From JAGRKR01 sp041397725 (lineage in GTDB: Bacteria > Pseudomonadota > Alphaproteobacteria > Rhizobiales > Hyphomicrobiaceae), in the NCBI GenBank assembly GCA_041397725.1, contig JAWKVZ010000008.1, positions 107,355 to 171,354 of the forward strand: a stretch of DNA of 64,000 bases, read 5' to 3'. The notes under the pieces are model-generated. The model had not been told where the DNA came from. It made no database searches and saw nothing but the letters and a program-made list of their open reading frames with translations. The position numbers and the translations under genes were made by a program. Shown here piece by piece: positions 8,126 to 16,751 of the stretch. How positions within the stretch are numbered: the stretch's first letter is position 1; each line of letters opens with the position of its first letter.

Positions 8126-10063
8126 ATGACCGCCTTGGCATGGCAAACGCTACTGCTGCTGCTGGCCGCCTATTTTCTGGGCGCGACGACGGCTTGCCTC
8201 CTGCGGCGGCTGACCGCGCGACCGAGCATCCGTCCGGGTCCACTCGTCGAGCAGGCGCCCCTGCAGCGCGAGGCGGTCGCCGTCCCGGTCGCACGTCCCG
8301 CGCCGTCTCCCGCGCGCGCCGCCTTGACCCGCGAGCCGTTCCGCCGCGCGGATACCGATCGCCCGGCCGTAAAGCCAGTCGTCGAGGAGCCGGTCGCCCA
8401 AGCACCGCCGGCGGTCCCCGATCGCGCGCTCGATATCCCGCGGCCGCGTCCCGAGAGCCTGGTCGAGGCCGCGCGCGCAGCCGCCGAGGCGGCGCGTCGC
8501 AGCGCTCCGCCGCTGACGGCGGTGACGCCGCCGCCACCTGCATCTGCTCCGGTTCGCGCGTCGGATTCGCTGCCGACGTCGACGGCGGCAGCCGCGGTCG
8601 CTGCCGCTTCGGCCGCCATGCTGGAGCGCGCCCGCGTGGCGCGCGAGACCGAGCCGGGCGAAGCAAAGCGCGTGCTGCCCGTGCCGATGCCGTCCGTTGC
8701 GGGCGGCGGCACGCCGCAGACTGTGCAGGTGCCGGTCGCCAAGCGTGATCCGGCGCCGGTCGTTGCGCCGGTCGCGGCGCCCGCCCCGCGTGGGGGCGAC
8801 GATCTCCGGCGCATCCGCGCCATCGACAGCGCGCTCGAGGGACGACTGCGGGACATGGGTGTGAACCGCTACGAGCAGATCGCCGGCTGGAAGCGCGACG
8901 ACGTCGTGCGCGTCGCCACGGCGCTGGGGCTCGGCCATCGCATCGAGCGTGAAAACTGGATCGAGCAGGCCGCCATCCTCGCCAAGGGCACGACGACGCA
9001 TTTCGTGTCGCGTCACGAGCGCGGCGAGCTGGCGACGACCGAGAAGACCGGCGCACCGGCGGAGACGCCATCGGCGCGGCCGGTCGTGCGCACCGCGAGC
9101 CCGGTTGCGCCGCCGCATCGTGAGCAGGTGCGCGAGGCGCCGGTCGAGACGGAGGACAAGAGTGCCCCGGCGCCGAGCCCCGCCGTGATTGCTGCGTCGC
9201 TGGCGGCGTTGGAGGTGGCTCGCCGGCAGAAGCCCGCAGGGACGGGGATCCCGGAGGCTGTCGCGCCAGCGGCGAGCTCTCCCGATGTCGCCAGCAGGGC
9301 CGCATTCGCGGCGGAACAGCCCGCCGCCGCGCCCGTGCACAAGCCGCACGACAAGTTGCAGCGTATTCGCGGTGTCTCGGCCGAAGTCGAGACCCTGCTC
9401 AACGCCGGCGGCGTGGTGCGCTACAGCGATATCGCCGGCTGGTCGCCAGCAGACGTGCGGAAGTACAACGACGCCCTCGGCGTCAAGGGCCGTATCGAGC
9501 GCGAGAATTGGATCGAACAGGCGCTGATCCTGTCCAAGGGTGGGGAGACCGAGTTCTCGCGCCAGCTCGACCAGGGCAAGGCGGACGAGAGCAGCGAGGT
9601 GGCGCCATCTGGGCCTGCGATGCGCCCTGCGCGGCTCGCCGACGCCATTCGGCGCAATCGCGATCCTGCGGCGGGCGGCGTCGCCGGCATCAAGGCCGAT
9701 CTCGCGAATTTCCGCTCGGTCCGCTCCGAGGCCTACCGGACGCCGCCGGCTGCGCCCGGCGAAACCGGTCGAGGCGGCGGCAAAGTCGTGCGCTCGGCCA
9801 CACCCGATGACCTCAAGCGCATTCGGGGCGTCGGCGTGCTCATCGAGCGCCGTCTGCACGCGCTCGGCGTTACCAGCTACGAGCAGGTCGCCAACTGGAC
9901 TCCGGAGGAGATTGCCCGCGTGAGCGAGCAACTCGATTTCAAGGGGCGCATCGAGCGGGAGAACTGGGTCGAGCAGGCGCGTATTCTGAGCGCCGGCGGG
10001 CAGACCGATTTCTCGCGCCGCGTCGATCGCGGCGAGGTCGAGACGAGCAAGCCCAAGACCTGA
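8126..10063 (+). CDS. Membrane-anchored protein with three HhH-like (COG3743) repeats
   Basis: The 645-residue product begins with a membrane helix (residues 4-25, WQTLLLLLAAYFLGATTACL) followed by a long Ala/Pro-rich linker. Three similar modules start near residues 225, 409 and 562: DDLRRIRAIDSALEGRL, DKLQRIRGVSAEVETLL and DDLKRIRGVGVLIERRL, each continuing through an IAGW/VANW step to RIERENWIEQA. This is the predicted 5' nuclease, flap-endonuclease-like helix-hairpin-helix domain usually found once per protein. Enzymatic activity is not shown for the family, and a nucleic-acid or protein-binding role is equally possible. It sits third in the OmpA cluster and is followed by a pair of intergenic palindromes. 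Confidence 0.75.
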   Translation: MTALAWQTLLLLLAAYFLGATTACLLRRLTARPSIRPGPLVEQAPLQREAVAVPVARPAPSPARAALTREPFRRADTDRPAVKPVVEEPVAQAPPAVPDRALDIPRPRPESLVEAARAAAEAARRSAPPLTAVTPPPPASAPVRASDSLPTSTAAAAVAAASAAMLERARVARETEPGEAKRVLPVPMPSVAGGGTPQTVQVPVAKRDPAPVVAPVAAPAPRGGDDLRRIRAIDSALEGRLRDMGVNRYEQIAGWKRDDVVRVATALGLGHRIERENWIEQAAILAKGTTTHFVSRHERGELATTEKTGAPAETPSARPVVRTASPVAPPHREQVREAPVETEDKSAPAPSPAVIAASLAALEVARRQKPAGTGIPEAVAPAASSPDVASRAAFAAEQPAAAPVHKPHDKLQRIRGVSAEVETLLNAGGVVRYSDIAGWSPADVRKYNDALGVKGRIERENWIEQALILSKGGETEFSRQLDQGKADESSEVAPSGPAMRPARLADAIRRNRDPAAGGVAGIKADLANFRSVRSEAYRTPPAAPGETGRGGGKVVRSATPDDLKRIRGVGVLIERRLHALGVTSYEQVANWTPEEIARVSEQLDFKGRIERENWVEQARILSAGGQTDFSRRVDRGEVETSKPKT

Positions 10064-10160
10064 TCCGCAACAGAACGAGGGCGGGCGTCGCCGTTTGCGC
10101 GCCCACCCCTCACGGAACCGCCGGAGCTCTGCCGGAACGGGTCGTATCAGGCTGCACGGC

Positions 10161-10288
10161 TGGCCTCATTCGCGTTAACGCTGACGGCGCGAGCGCAGCC
10201 ATCTCCGACGATCAGGCTCTGTGCTGAAGAGACTGATTCACGTCCTCGCTGACGGCGCGAGCGCCGCCATCTCCAACGATCAGGCTCT
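10161..10288. repeat. Tandem pair of REP-like palindromic elements (A1, A2)
   Basis: Two related units, 10161-10220 and 10228-10288, share CTGACGGCGCGAGCGC, CCATCTCC and CGATCAGGCTCT with a 68-base offset. The ends of A2 are inverted repeats (AGAGACTGAT against ATCAGGCTCT, one mismatch). The interior matches the elements at 16.1 and 33.9 kb (ATTCACG, CTCGCTG, GCGC, CCATCTC, CGATC). The right end of A2 supplies the stop codon of the minus-strand redoxin gene. Confidence 0.75.
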
Positions 10289-10888
10289 GTGTTTCCCGCC
10301 ATCCTTCGCGGCAGCCGCGGGCCGCGCCTCGACGGCGTAGCTCAGGTGCGCCGACAGCCAGGCCAGGACTTCGCGTGGATGCGTCTCCGGTGGATGGACC
10401 GGATAGAACACGCGCTCGATGCGGCCGTCACGGAGCACCATCGTCAGACGCTTCAGGTAGGTCGCGCCGCCCGTCTCGAAGGTCGGCAGGTCGAGCGCGC
10501 GCGTCAGCGCCAGGGCGGCGTCGCTCGCCAGCGGGAACGGCAATGCGAGGCGCGTGGCGAACTCCTGCTGCCAGGCGGTGTCCTGGGTCGACACACCCAC
10601 GACCTCTGCGCCCAAACCACGAAACGACGAGTGGAGATTGCAGAAGCCGATGCTTTCGGGGGTCGAGCCGTGGGCGCCGGGGATGTCGTCCCAGCCGGGC
10701 GGGTTCGTGACGCCGGGGCGCCCGGTCCAAGTGTAGCAGTAGAGCACCAGCCAGCCGGGGTGGCGGCCTAGCGACAGCGTGTCGCCCCGTGTCGTGACGA
10801 GGTCCAGATCCGGCAGACGTTTGCGCCGGGTCAGGTGCCTTGCGCCGCCGTCGTCCGCCGGTATGGGAAAGCCACCGGTGTCCGTCAT
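10280..10888 (-). CDS. Peroxiredoxin-like (AhpC/TSA-type redoxin) protein with Ser at the expected Cys
   Basis: The 202-residue product starts at ATG 10888 behind GGGAGGCG. It has the thioredoxin-fold segments WLVLYCYTWTGRPG, PPGWDDIPGAHGSTPE, VVGVSTQDTAWQQEF and FPLASDAALALTRALDLP of bacterial redoxins. In the relatives I know the motif reads PGA.GCTP, where Cys attacks the peroxide; here that position is Ser75, and the only nearby cysteine is Cys83. It may be inactive as a peroxidase, use Cys83, or belong to a Ser-bearing subfamily that I half remember. It lies downstream of smpB on the same strand after 189 bases. Confidence 0.75.
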   Translation of the reverse strand: MTDTGGFPIPADDGGARHLTRRKRLPDLDLVTTRGDTLSLGRHPGWLVLYCYTWTGRPGVTNPPGWDDIPGAHGSTPESIGFCNLHSSFRGLGAEVVGVSTQDTAWQQEFATRLALPFPLASDAALALTRALDLPTFETGGATYLKRLTMVLRDGRIERVFYPVHPPETHPREVLAWLSAHLSYAVEARPAAAAKDGGKHRA

Positions 10889-11077
10889 CGTCGCGCCTCC
10901 CGCAATCCCGCGTCCGCGCCAGCGTGGCGGTCGGGCGTGCCGGTCACCGCCGCTCTGCTGGTCGACATCGTATCGTTCACTCTCCACGTCGCAGCGGGCA
11001 GCGCCCGCGAGGCATTCCCGTCGCGCCCGCCGTACCAAGCCGGGCCAGGCGAGCGGCCGCTCGCAACCGGCCCGTCG

Positions 11078-11551
11078 TCATCCCTTCTCGCGCAGCAGCC
11101 GCGACTTCTGGCGTTCCCAGTCGCGCGTGCGAACGGCGTCGCGCTTGTCGTGGACCTTGCGGCCCTTGGCGACGGCGAGCCGCAGCTTGGCGATGCCGCG
11201 CGTGTTGAAATAGAGCTCGAGCGGCACCAGCGTCATGCCCTCGCGCTGGATGGCGACCGACAGGCGCCCGATCTCGCGCTTCTTGAGCAGCAGCTTGCGA
11301 TGCCGGCGCGGCTCGTGGTTGAAGCGGCCGGCCTGCGTGTATTCGGGGATGTGGGAATTGACCAGGACGATCGCGCCGCCTTCCACGGAGGCATAGGATT
11401 CGGCGATGTTGGCCTTGCCCTGCCGCAGCGATTTCACCTCGCTGCCGGTCAGCATGATGCCCGCCTCGATCGTTTCCTCGATCTCGTAGTTGAACCGCGC
11501 CTTGCGGTTCTCAGCGACGATCTTGCGATCGTCGTCCTTCTTGGCGGACAT
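11078..11551 (-). CDS. smpB: SsrA-binding protein SmpB
   Basis: The 157-residue product is standard in length and content: ARFNYEIEETIEAGIMLTG, GSEVKSLRQGKANI, LVNSHIPEY and the basic C-terminal tail KRDAVRTRDWERQKSRLL. SmpB binds tmRNA and brings it to stalled ribosomes in trans-translation; the tail occupies the empty mRNA channel. It follows dapA after 34 bases, an arrangement common in alphaproteobacteria, and the two are likely co-transcribed. The tmRNA gene is not in this window. Confidence 0.97.
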   Translation of the reverse strand: MSAKKDDDRKIVAENRKARFNYEIEETIEAGIMLTGSEVKSLRQGKANIAESYASVEGGAIVLVNSHIPEYTQAGRFNHEPRRHRKLLLKKREIGRLSVAIQREGMTLVPLELYFNTRGIAKLRLAVAKGRKVHDKRDAVRTRDWERQKSRLLREKG

Positions 11552-11585
11552 CGGGTGCTTCCTGGCGTGCCTCGGCTCGGACTGC

Positions 11586-12476
11586 CTACTCGGCCGCCTT
11601 GGGCTGCAACAGGCCGACGCTGGCGATCGCCGCGTCGACGGCCTTGCGCGCAGCATCCGAGATCGGCGCCATGGGCAGTCGGGTCTCGGCGCTGCACAGC
11701 CCAAGGCGGGACGCCGCATACTTCACGGGACCCGGGCTCGTTTCCACGAACAGCGCGTCGTGCAGCGGCATCAGGCGATCGTGCAGATCGAGCGCCTTGG
11801 CATAGTCGCCTGCGAGGCAGGCGTTCTGGAAATCGGCGCAGAGCCGGGGCGCCACGTTGGAGGTCACGGAGATGCAGCCGTGCCCGCCGTGCGCCATGAA
11901 GCCGAGGACGGTGGCATCCTCGCCCGAGAGCATGTTGAACCCCTTGCCCATAGCCAGGCGCTGCTGGGAGGCGCGCGCCAGATTGGCGGTGGCATCCTTG
12001 AGACCGACGACATGCTTCAGCTCGAAGCAGCGCGCCATGGTCTCGACGGTCATGTCGATGACTGAGCGTCCCGGGATATTGTAGATGACGATCGGGATCG
12101 AGATCGCATCGTTGATGGCCTTGAAGTGCTGATAGAGCCCTTCCTGTGTCGGCTTGTTGTAGTAGGGCGTGACGATCAGCACCGCGTCGGCGCCCGCTTC
12201 CTGCGCGTGCAGCGAGAAGTCGATGGCCTCCGCTGTCGAGTTCGAGCCGGCGCCGGCGACGACGGGTACGCGGCCCTTGGCCGTCTCGACGCACAGTTCC
12301 ACCACGCGCTTGTGCTCGGCATGGCTCAATGTCGGGCTTTCGCCGGTCGTGCCGACCGGAACGAGGCCATGGGTGCCCTCGTCGATCTGCCAGTCGACCA
12401 GGCGACGGAAAGCGGGCTCATCGATCTTGCCGCCCTTGAAGGGCGTGATGAGCGCTGTAAACGACCCCTTGAACAT
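11586..12476 (-). CDS. dapA: 4-hydroxy-tetrahydrodipicolinate synthase
   Basis: The 296-residue protein condenses pyruvate with aspartate semialdehyde in lysine and diaminopimelate synthesis. Visible motifs are FTALITPFKGGKID at the N-terminus, VGTTGESPTL, the tyrosine in VTPYYNKPTQEGL, and the Schiff-base lysine Lys160 in VVGLKDATAN, followed by SGEDATVLGFMAHGGHG. The length is typical. Translation starts at ATG 12476 (MFKGSFTALI). It heads a dapA-smpB unit and is divergent from the lytic transglycosylase gene, so 12477-12729 should hold both promoters. Confidence 0.97.
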   Translation of the reverse strand: MFKGSFTALITPFKGGKIDEPAFRRLVDWQIDEGTHGLVPVGTTGESPTLSHAEHKRVVELCVETAKGRVPVVAGAGSNSTAEAIDFSLHAQEAGADAVLIVTPYYNKPTQEGLYQHFKAINDAISIPIVIYNIPGRSVIDMTVETMARCFELKHVVGLKDATANLARASQQRLAMGKGFNMLSGEDATVLGFMAHGGHGCISVTSNVAPRLCADFQNACLAGDYAKALDLHDRLMPLHDALFVETSPGPVKYAASRLGLCSAETRLPMAPISDAARKAVDAAIASVGLLQPKAAE

Positions 12477-12729
12477 GCCTCGCTCCCTGGCAGGGCTGCA
12501 GTGCCCCGTGGCGCTGCCGCCTTGACGCCATGCTTTCCATTGATACCCTCGCCAGGGGAATCGCACCTCCAGCGTTCAGGGTGAAGGCTCGACATTAGGC
12601 TGTCGACGTGCCGACTGCAAGTTGGCGTCTCACGCCTCGACAGGAGCCGCCATCGGGCGGAGGTTTCACGGGCTGCGCCGGACGCAGCGCGCCACGGGCA
12701 AGGCGATCGGGCAGCAGAGGAGCGCACTC

Positions 12730-14973
12730 ATGACGATGTCCTCAGCGCGACGCCGGCTTGTCGGTCGGCGAGCCCGGCCGCGGCCGGTCCGCACCTGCGC
12801 CGCCCTGCGGCTGCTGGCGGGGCTCCTGCTCGCGGCCATCCTGCTGACGCCCACGCCTCGCCTTGCATTCGCTGAAGCGAAGCCGCTGGAAGAGAAGGGC
12901 AAACCCGCCGCCACCCCCGCCGGCCCGGCCGCCTCGCCCGTGGATGCCAAGCCGGCGGTCCGTCCGCGCCGCCGGGCCGAGGCCGAGCACGTCGCACGGC
13001 TCGACGCCGCCATCGCTCCCGTGCGCGACATCGCCATCGACCTCGACGATGCCAAGCGGATCCGCGAGGCCATACAGGCCATCAGCGACGGGAAGCCGGC
13101 ATTGGCCGCCGAGGCGCGCGGCAAGATCGTCGACCCGCTCGGCCGCAAGCTCGCGCTGTGGTTCTCGCTGTGGAGTGACCGGTCGGAGGCGACGCAGGCG
13201 GAGATCGACAAGTTCCTGGCCACGAGTCCGGGTTGGCCGGGCCATCCGCGGTTGCGCGGGCGCTCGGAGAAGCTTCTCTTCCTGCGCGATGCCCCTGCCG
13301 CCGAGGTTCACGCCTTCTTCAAGTCGGAGAAGCCGCGCACCGGCGCCGGTCACGGGGCCCTGGCGCTGGCATTCCTCGCCGAGAAGAAGGACGCCGAGGC
13401 CCGTCGCCATGCCGCGCTGGCGTGGCGGAACTACGATTTCGATGCGCGGACCGAGCAGCGTCTGCTGGAGAAGCTTGGCAAGCTGCTCAAGCCGGAGGAC
13501 CACAAGTGGCGGCTGGATCGCCTGCTGATGCGCGATCTGCGCTGGCGCAGCGAGCGTAACGCGCGGGGCGCAGCCGCGGCCCGCACGGCGAAGCTGATGG
13601 GTGAAGCCGAGCGCAAGAAGGCCGAGGCCCGCCTGCAGGTCTACCTGCGCAAGCCCGGCGCGGCCAAGGCCATGGCGGCCCTGCCCGCCGAGGCCGCCAA
13701 GGACTGGGGCATGGTCTTCCAGCGCATCCAGGTGCTGCGCCGCAGCGGCAAGGACGCGGAGGCGCGTGCCCTCCTGCGCACGGCCCCGATCGATCCGGCT
13801 CTTGCCGTCAGCCTCGACGACTGGTGGGTCGAGCGGCGCCTCGCCGCCTACGAGGCGCTGAAGGAGGGCCGGGCCAAGGCCGCCTACGAGTTGGTCAAGG
13901 CGCCCGGCACGCTCTCCGTCAACGAGCGCAAGGATGCCGCGTTCTTCGCGGGATGGCTGGCGCTCAGGCACCTGCGGTCGGCCAAGCTGGCCCTGCCGCA
14001 CTTCGAGCTCATGCTCGCCTCCGCCGACGGTCCGCGCAGCCGCGCCAAGGCCAATTACTGGATGGGCCGCACGCAACAGGCGCTCGGGCGCGCGGAAAAG
14101 GCGCGCTCCCACTACCGGGCCGCGATGGCCAGCACGGATACGTTCTACGGGCTGCTCGCCCGCCAGACGCTGTCGCCGGGGCAGGGGCGCCTTCACCTGC
14201 CGCCGCCGCCGGCGCCGTCGGCCGACGAGATCAAGCGCTTCAATGCGCGCGAGGTGGTGCGCGCCGCCGTGATCGCCCACAAGGTCGGTCAGAGCCGCGT
14301 CGCGCGCATCATCCTCCTGCACCTGCGCCACGTCATGACGGCGCAGGGCGAGGCGGTCATGCTGGCGCATCTCGCCGGGGCGATGGGCGATACGCAGATG
14401 AGCATCCGGATCGCCAAGACCGCCGGCACGCGCGGCTTCAACCTGATCCACTACTCCTATCCGACGCATCCGCTGCCGGCGTACAAGCCCCTGCGCCAGC
14501 CGCCCGAGCCGGCATTGCTCCTGTCGATCGCGCGCCAGGAAAGCGAGTTCAATACCCAGATCCGCTCCGGCGCCGGCGCGCGGGGCATTCTCCAGGTCAT
14601 GCCGATCACCGCCAGGCACGTCTGTCGCGACTACAAGATCAAGTGCGAGCTGGGCCGCCTGATGACCGACCCGGCCTACAACACCATGATCGCCAGCGCC
14701 TACATCGGTGATCGTCTGCGCGAGTTCAAAGGCAACTACGTGCTGCTGCTGGCCGGCTACAACGCCGGCCCCGGGCGCGTCAGGCAATGGATAAGGGAGT
14801 TCGGCGATCCCCGCACCAAGTCGGTCGATGCCGTCGACTGGATCGAGCGCATCCCCTTCGAGGAGACGCGGGAGTATGTCGCCAAGGTGCTCTCGAACGT
14901 GCAAATCTACCGCGCGAGGCTCGGGAAGATGGAAAAGCCCGTGCGTCTCGCCGATGATCTCGGGCCGCGCTGA
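12730..14973 (+). CDS. Soluble lytic transglycosylase, Slt70-like
   Basis: The chosen ATG at 12730 has GAGGAG seven bases upstream and gives 747 residues with a signal sequence (LRLLAGLLLAAILL...LAFA). A Pro/Ala-rich linker leads into a large alpha-helical superhelix (residues 90-560) like the U and L domains of Slt70. The C-terminal catalytic domain holds the acid glutamate Glu604 in SIARQESEFN, then GARGILQVMP, and LLAGYNAGPGRVRQW. The enzyme cleaves the MurNAc-GlcNAc bond of peptidoglycan to a 1,6-anhydro product. It is divergent from dapA, which also serves cell-wall synthesis. Confidence 0.93.
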   Translation: MTMSSARRRLVGRRARPRPVRTCAALRLLAGLLLAAILLTPTPRLAFAEAKPLEEKGKPAATPAGPAASPVDAKPAVRPRRRAEAEHVARLDAAIAPVRDIAIDLDDAKRIREAIQAISDGKPALAAEARGKIVDPLGRKLALWFSLWSDRSEATQAEIDKFLATSPGWPGHPRLRGRSEKLLFLRDAPAAEVHAFFKSEKPRTGAGHGALALAFLAEKKDAEARRHAALAWRNYDFDARTEQRLLEKLGKLLKPEDHKWRLDRLLMRDLRWRSERNARGAAAARTAKLMGEAERKKAEARLQVYLRKPGAAKAMAALPAEAAKDWGMVFQRIQVLRRSGKDAEARALLRTAPIDPALAVSLDDWWVERRLAAYEALKEGRAKAAYELVKAPGTLSVNERKDAAFFAGWLALRHLRSAKLALPHFELMLASADGPRSRAKANYWMGRTQQALGRAEKARSHYRAAMASTDTFYGLLARQTLSPGQGRLHLPPPPAPSADEIKRFNAREVVRAAVIAHKVGQSRVARIILLHLRHVMTAQGEAVMLAHLAGAMGDTQMSIRIAKTAGTRGFNLIHYSYPTHPLPAYKPLRQPPEPALLLSIARQESEFNTQIRSGAGARGILQVMPITARHVCRDYKIKCELGRLMTDPAYNTMIASAYIGDRLREFKGNYVLLLAGYNAGPGRVRQWIREFGDPRTKSVDAVDWIERIPFEETREYVAKVLSNVQIYRARLGKMEKPVRLADDLGPR

Positions 14974-15055
14974 CGTCTGACGCTCAGGAGGCGATTGCGC
15001 GGGATGACCGCGATCCGCGATGCGGCCCGGCATGCTTGCTACGGTGAGGCGATGG

Positions 15056-15976
15056 ATGACCGAGATGGCTGAGGGGCAAGGCTGGCGCGACATCTATTTC
15101 ACCGCCCGTGACGGACTGCGCCTGCACGTCCGCCATTACGAGGCGCCCGGCAGTCTGCGCCGGCCGGCGCTCTGTCTGCCGGGCTTGACGCGCAACGCCG
15201 CCGATTTCCACGTGCTTGCCAGCCGGCTGGCGGACGCCCGCGGGCATCGCCGGCCGGTCTATGCCGTCGACTATCGCGGGCGTGGCCGCTCTGCCCGCGA
15301 TCCCGACTGGCGCAACTACACGCTGCTCGTCGAGGCGCTCGACATCCTCGATTTCATGACCATCGCCGGGTTGCACAGCGCCGCAGTGGTCGGCACCTCG
15401 CGCGGCGGCATTCTGGCGATGATCATGGCCGTGCTGCGTCCGACTACGATCGGCGCCGTCGTGCTCAACGACATCGGGCCGGTCATCGACAAGGAAGGTC
15501 TGGCGCGCATCGTCGGCTACGTCGGCCGTGTGCCGTTGCCGGCAACCTGGGAGGAGGCGACGGCGCTCGTTCGCGGCATGGGCGCGCGCGATTTCACCGA
15601 CCTCGACGACGTCGAATGGCAGGCCGTTGCGCGGCAGTGGTATCACGACGAGAACGGCCGTCCGGCGCCGAGCTACGACGCCAACCTGTCGAAGGCCATC
15701 TCGCTCGGCGGCGGCGGCATTCCCGATCTGTGGCCGCAATTCATGGCGCTCTCGCCGTTCCCGCTGCTGGCCATCCGCGGCGAGAACTCGGACATCCTGA
15801 GCCGCACCACGCTCGAGCAGATGTGCACGCGCCATCCGCGCATCGAGAGCCTGACCGTCAGGGCACAGGGCCACGCGCCGCTGCTGAGGGACGAGGCGAC
15901 GATCAGGATCATATTCGATTTCCTGATGCGCAGCGACGACCAGCACGTGGCCGAGCAGGCGTTGGCGGCCTACTGA
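15056..15976 (+). CDS. Alpha/beta hydrolase
   Basis: From ATG 15056 (GGTGAGG six bases before) the product has 306 residues. It shows PALCLPGLTRNAADF (oxyanion region), YAVDYRGRGRSARD, the nucleophile elbow VGTSRGG with Ser115, and near the C-terminus LAIRGENSDILS (acid) and VRAQGHAPLL (catalytic His). This triad and order are those of alpha/beta hydrolase-fold esterases and related enzymes. The substrate is not assignable. ATGs at 15020 and 15032 would add up to 12 residues but have poorer ribosome sites. Confidence 0.88.
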   Translation: MTEMAEGQGWRDIYFTARDGLRLHVRHYEAPGSLRRPALCLPGLTRNAADFHVLASRLADARGHRRPVYAVDYRGRGRSARDPDWRNYTLLVEALDILDFMTIAGLHSAAVVGTSRGGILAMIMAVLRPTTIGAVVLNDIGPVIDKEGLARIVGYVGRVPLPATWEEATALVRGMGARDFTDLDDVEWQAVARQWYHDENGRPAPSYDANLSKAISLGGGGIPDLWPQFMALSPFPLLAIRGENSDILSRTTLEQMCTRHPRIESLTVRAQGHAPLLRDEATIRIIFDFLMRSDDQHVAEQALAAY

Positions 15977-16010
15977 AGCGGGGACCGCCGGCGTTGCGCC
16001 GGGCTCATCC

Positions 16011-16137
16011 CAGCGTGATCCCGCCAGACGCGCGCGGCGCCTCCAGCTCGCTCGATCGCAAGGGGCTTGTGAGTGCCGGGTGCGATTCACGTTCTCGCTG
16101 GACGCGCGCAGCGCCTCCAGCTCGCTCGATCGCGCCC
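16011..16137. repeat. Tandem pair of REP-like palindromic elements (B1, B2)
   Basis: B1 (16011-16060) and B2 (16078-16137) share GCGCCTCCAGCTCGCTCGAT at 16037 and 16111, an offset of 74 bases. B2 has complementary ends, GGGTGCGAT against ATCGCGCCC, with one mismatch. Its interior ATTCACGTTCTCGCTGG aligns with the copies at 10.2 and 33.9 kb. B2 ends on the first base of the stop codon of the minus-strand DUF3775 gene, between two convergent genes. Confidence 0.75.
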
Positions 16138-16571
16138 TAGAGAATCCCGTCCTCGACATCCTCGATGTTGAAGCCCATGCGCTCGAGGCCGTCCTCGAGG
16201 TAGTCGGCGAGCAGCGGGATGCCGAGCAGGTAGGTCTCCGTGGCGTTGACGCGCTCGTTGCGCGCCGTCTCGACCGCTTCCTGGTAGTCCTCGGGTTCGA
16301 AGCTGCCGCGGCCGACCCAGGTCAAGGCCACCAGATGCGTCTGCTCGTCGAGATTGAGCGCGGCGATGAACTCGGCTAGCTCGTCGCGCGTCGGGTCTGA
16401 CGCCAGGTCCTCGAGCGTCTGGTCGGCGTCGTCCTCGGCGGCGGCGGGGCTCCCGGCGGTGTCGTCCCACGCCCCGACTTTGGCGTCGATCTCGCGGGCG
16501 CGGACGATCACGTGCGCCACCTTCTCCGGTGCGATCTCGACCTGTGCGCGGCGATCCTCGTCTACAGCCAT
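16137..16571 (-). CDS. DUF3775 domain protein
   Basis: The 144-residue acidic protein contains RDELAEFIAALNLDEQTHLV and ALTWVGRGSFEPEDYQEA, the core of DUF3775, a family of small proteobacterial proteins with no known function. Before it come PEKVAHVIVRAREIDAKV and a low-complexity acidic linker; after it, LLADYLEDGLERMGFN. The ATG at 16571 gives a natural start (MAVDEDRRAQVEI). The gene ends at the border of a REP-like element and is probably transcribed alone. Confidence 0.8.
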   Translation of the reverse strand: MAVDEDRRAQVEIAPEKVAHVIVRAREIDAKVGAWDDTAGSPAAAEDDADQTLEDLASDPTRDELAEFIAALNLDEQTHLVALTWVGRGSFEPEDYQEAVETARNERVNATETYLLGIPLLADYLEDGLERMGFNIEDVEDGIL

Positions 16572-16751
16572 GAGAAACTCTCCCGTATCAGCCAATGTGC
16601 GACCGCCGCCGGTTCGCTGCGCCGATCACGCGTGCAGAGTGACGCCGTCAGGTCGCGGACGACTTGATCCATCGCAAGCCGCGGGCCGAGGCTGGAAGCA
16701 GATGCGAGGGGGGCGACGTCAGCGGTGCCGCGGCTCTCGGGCAACGAGCCG

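Noticed and set aside
10064..10160. Extra gene between the HhH-like gene and the repeat pair
   Set aside because: Only chance short frames occur; the sequence has no ribosome site or family match.
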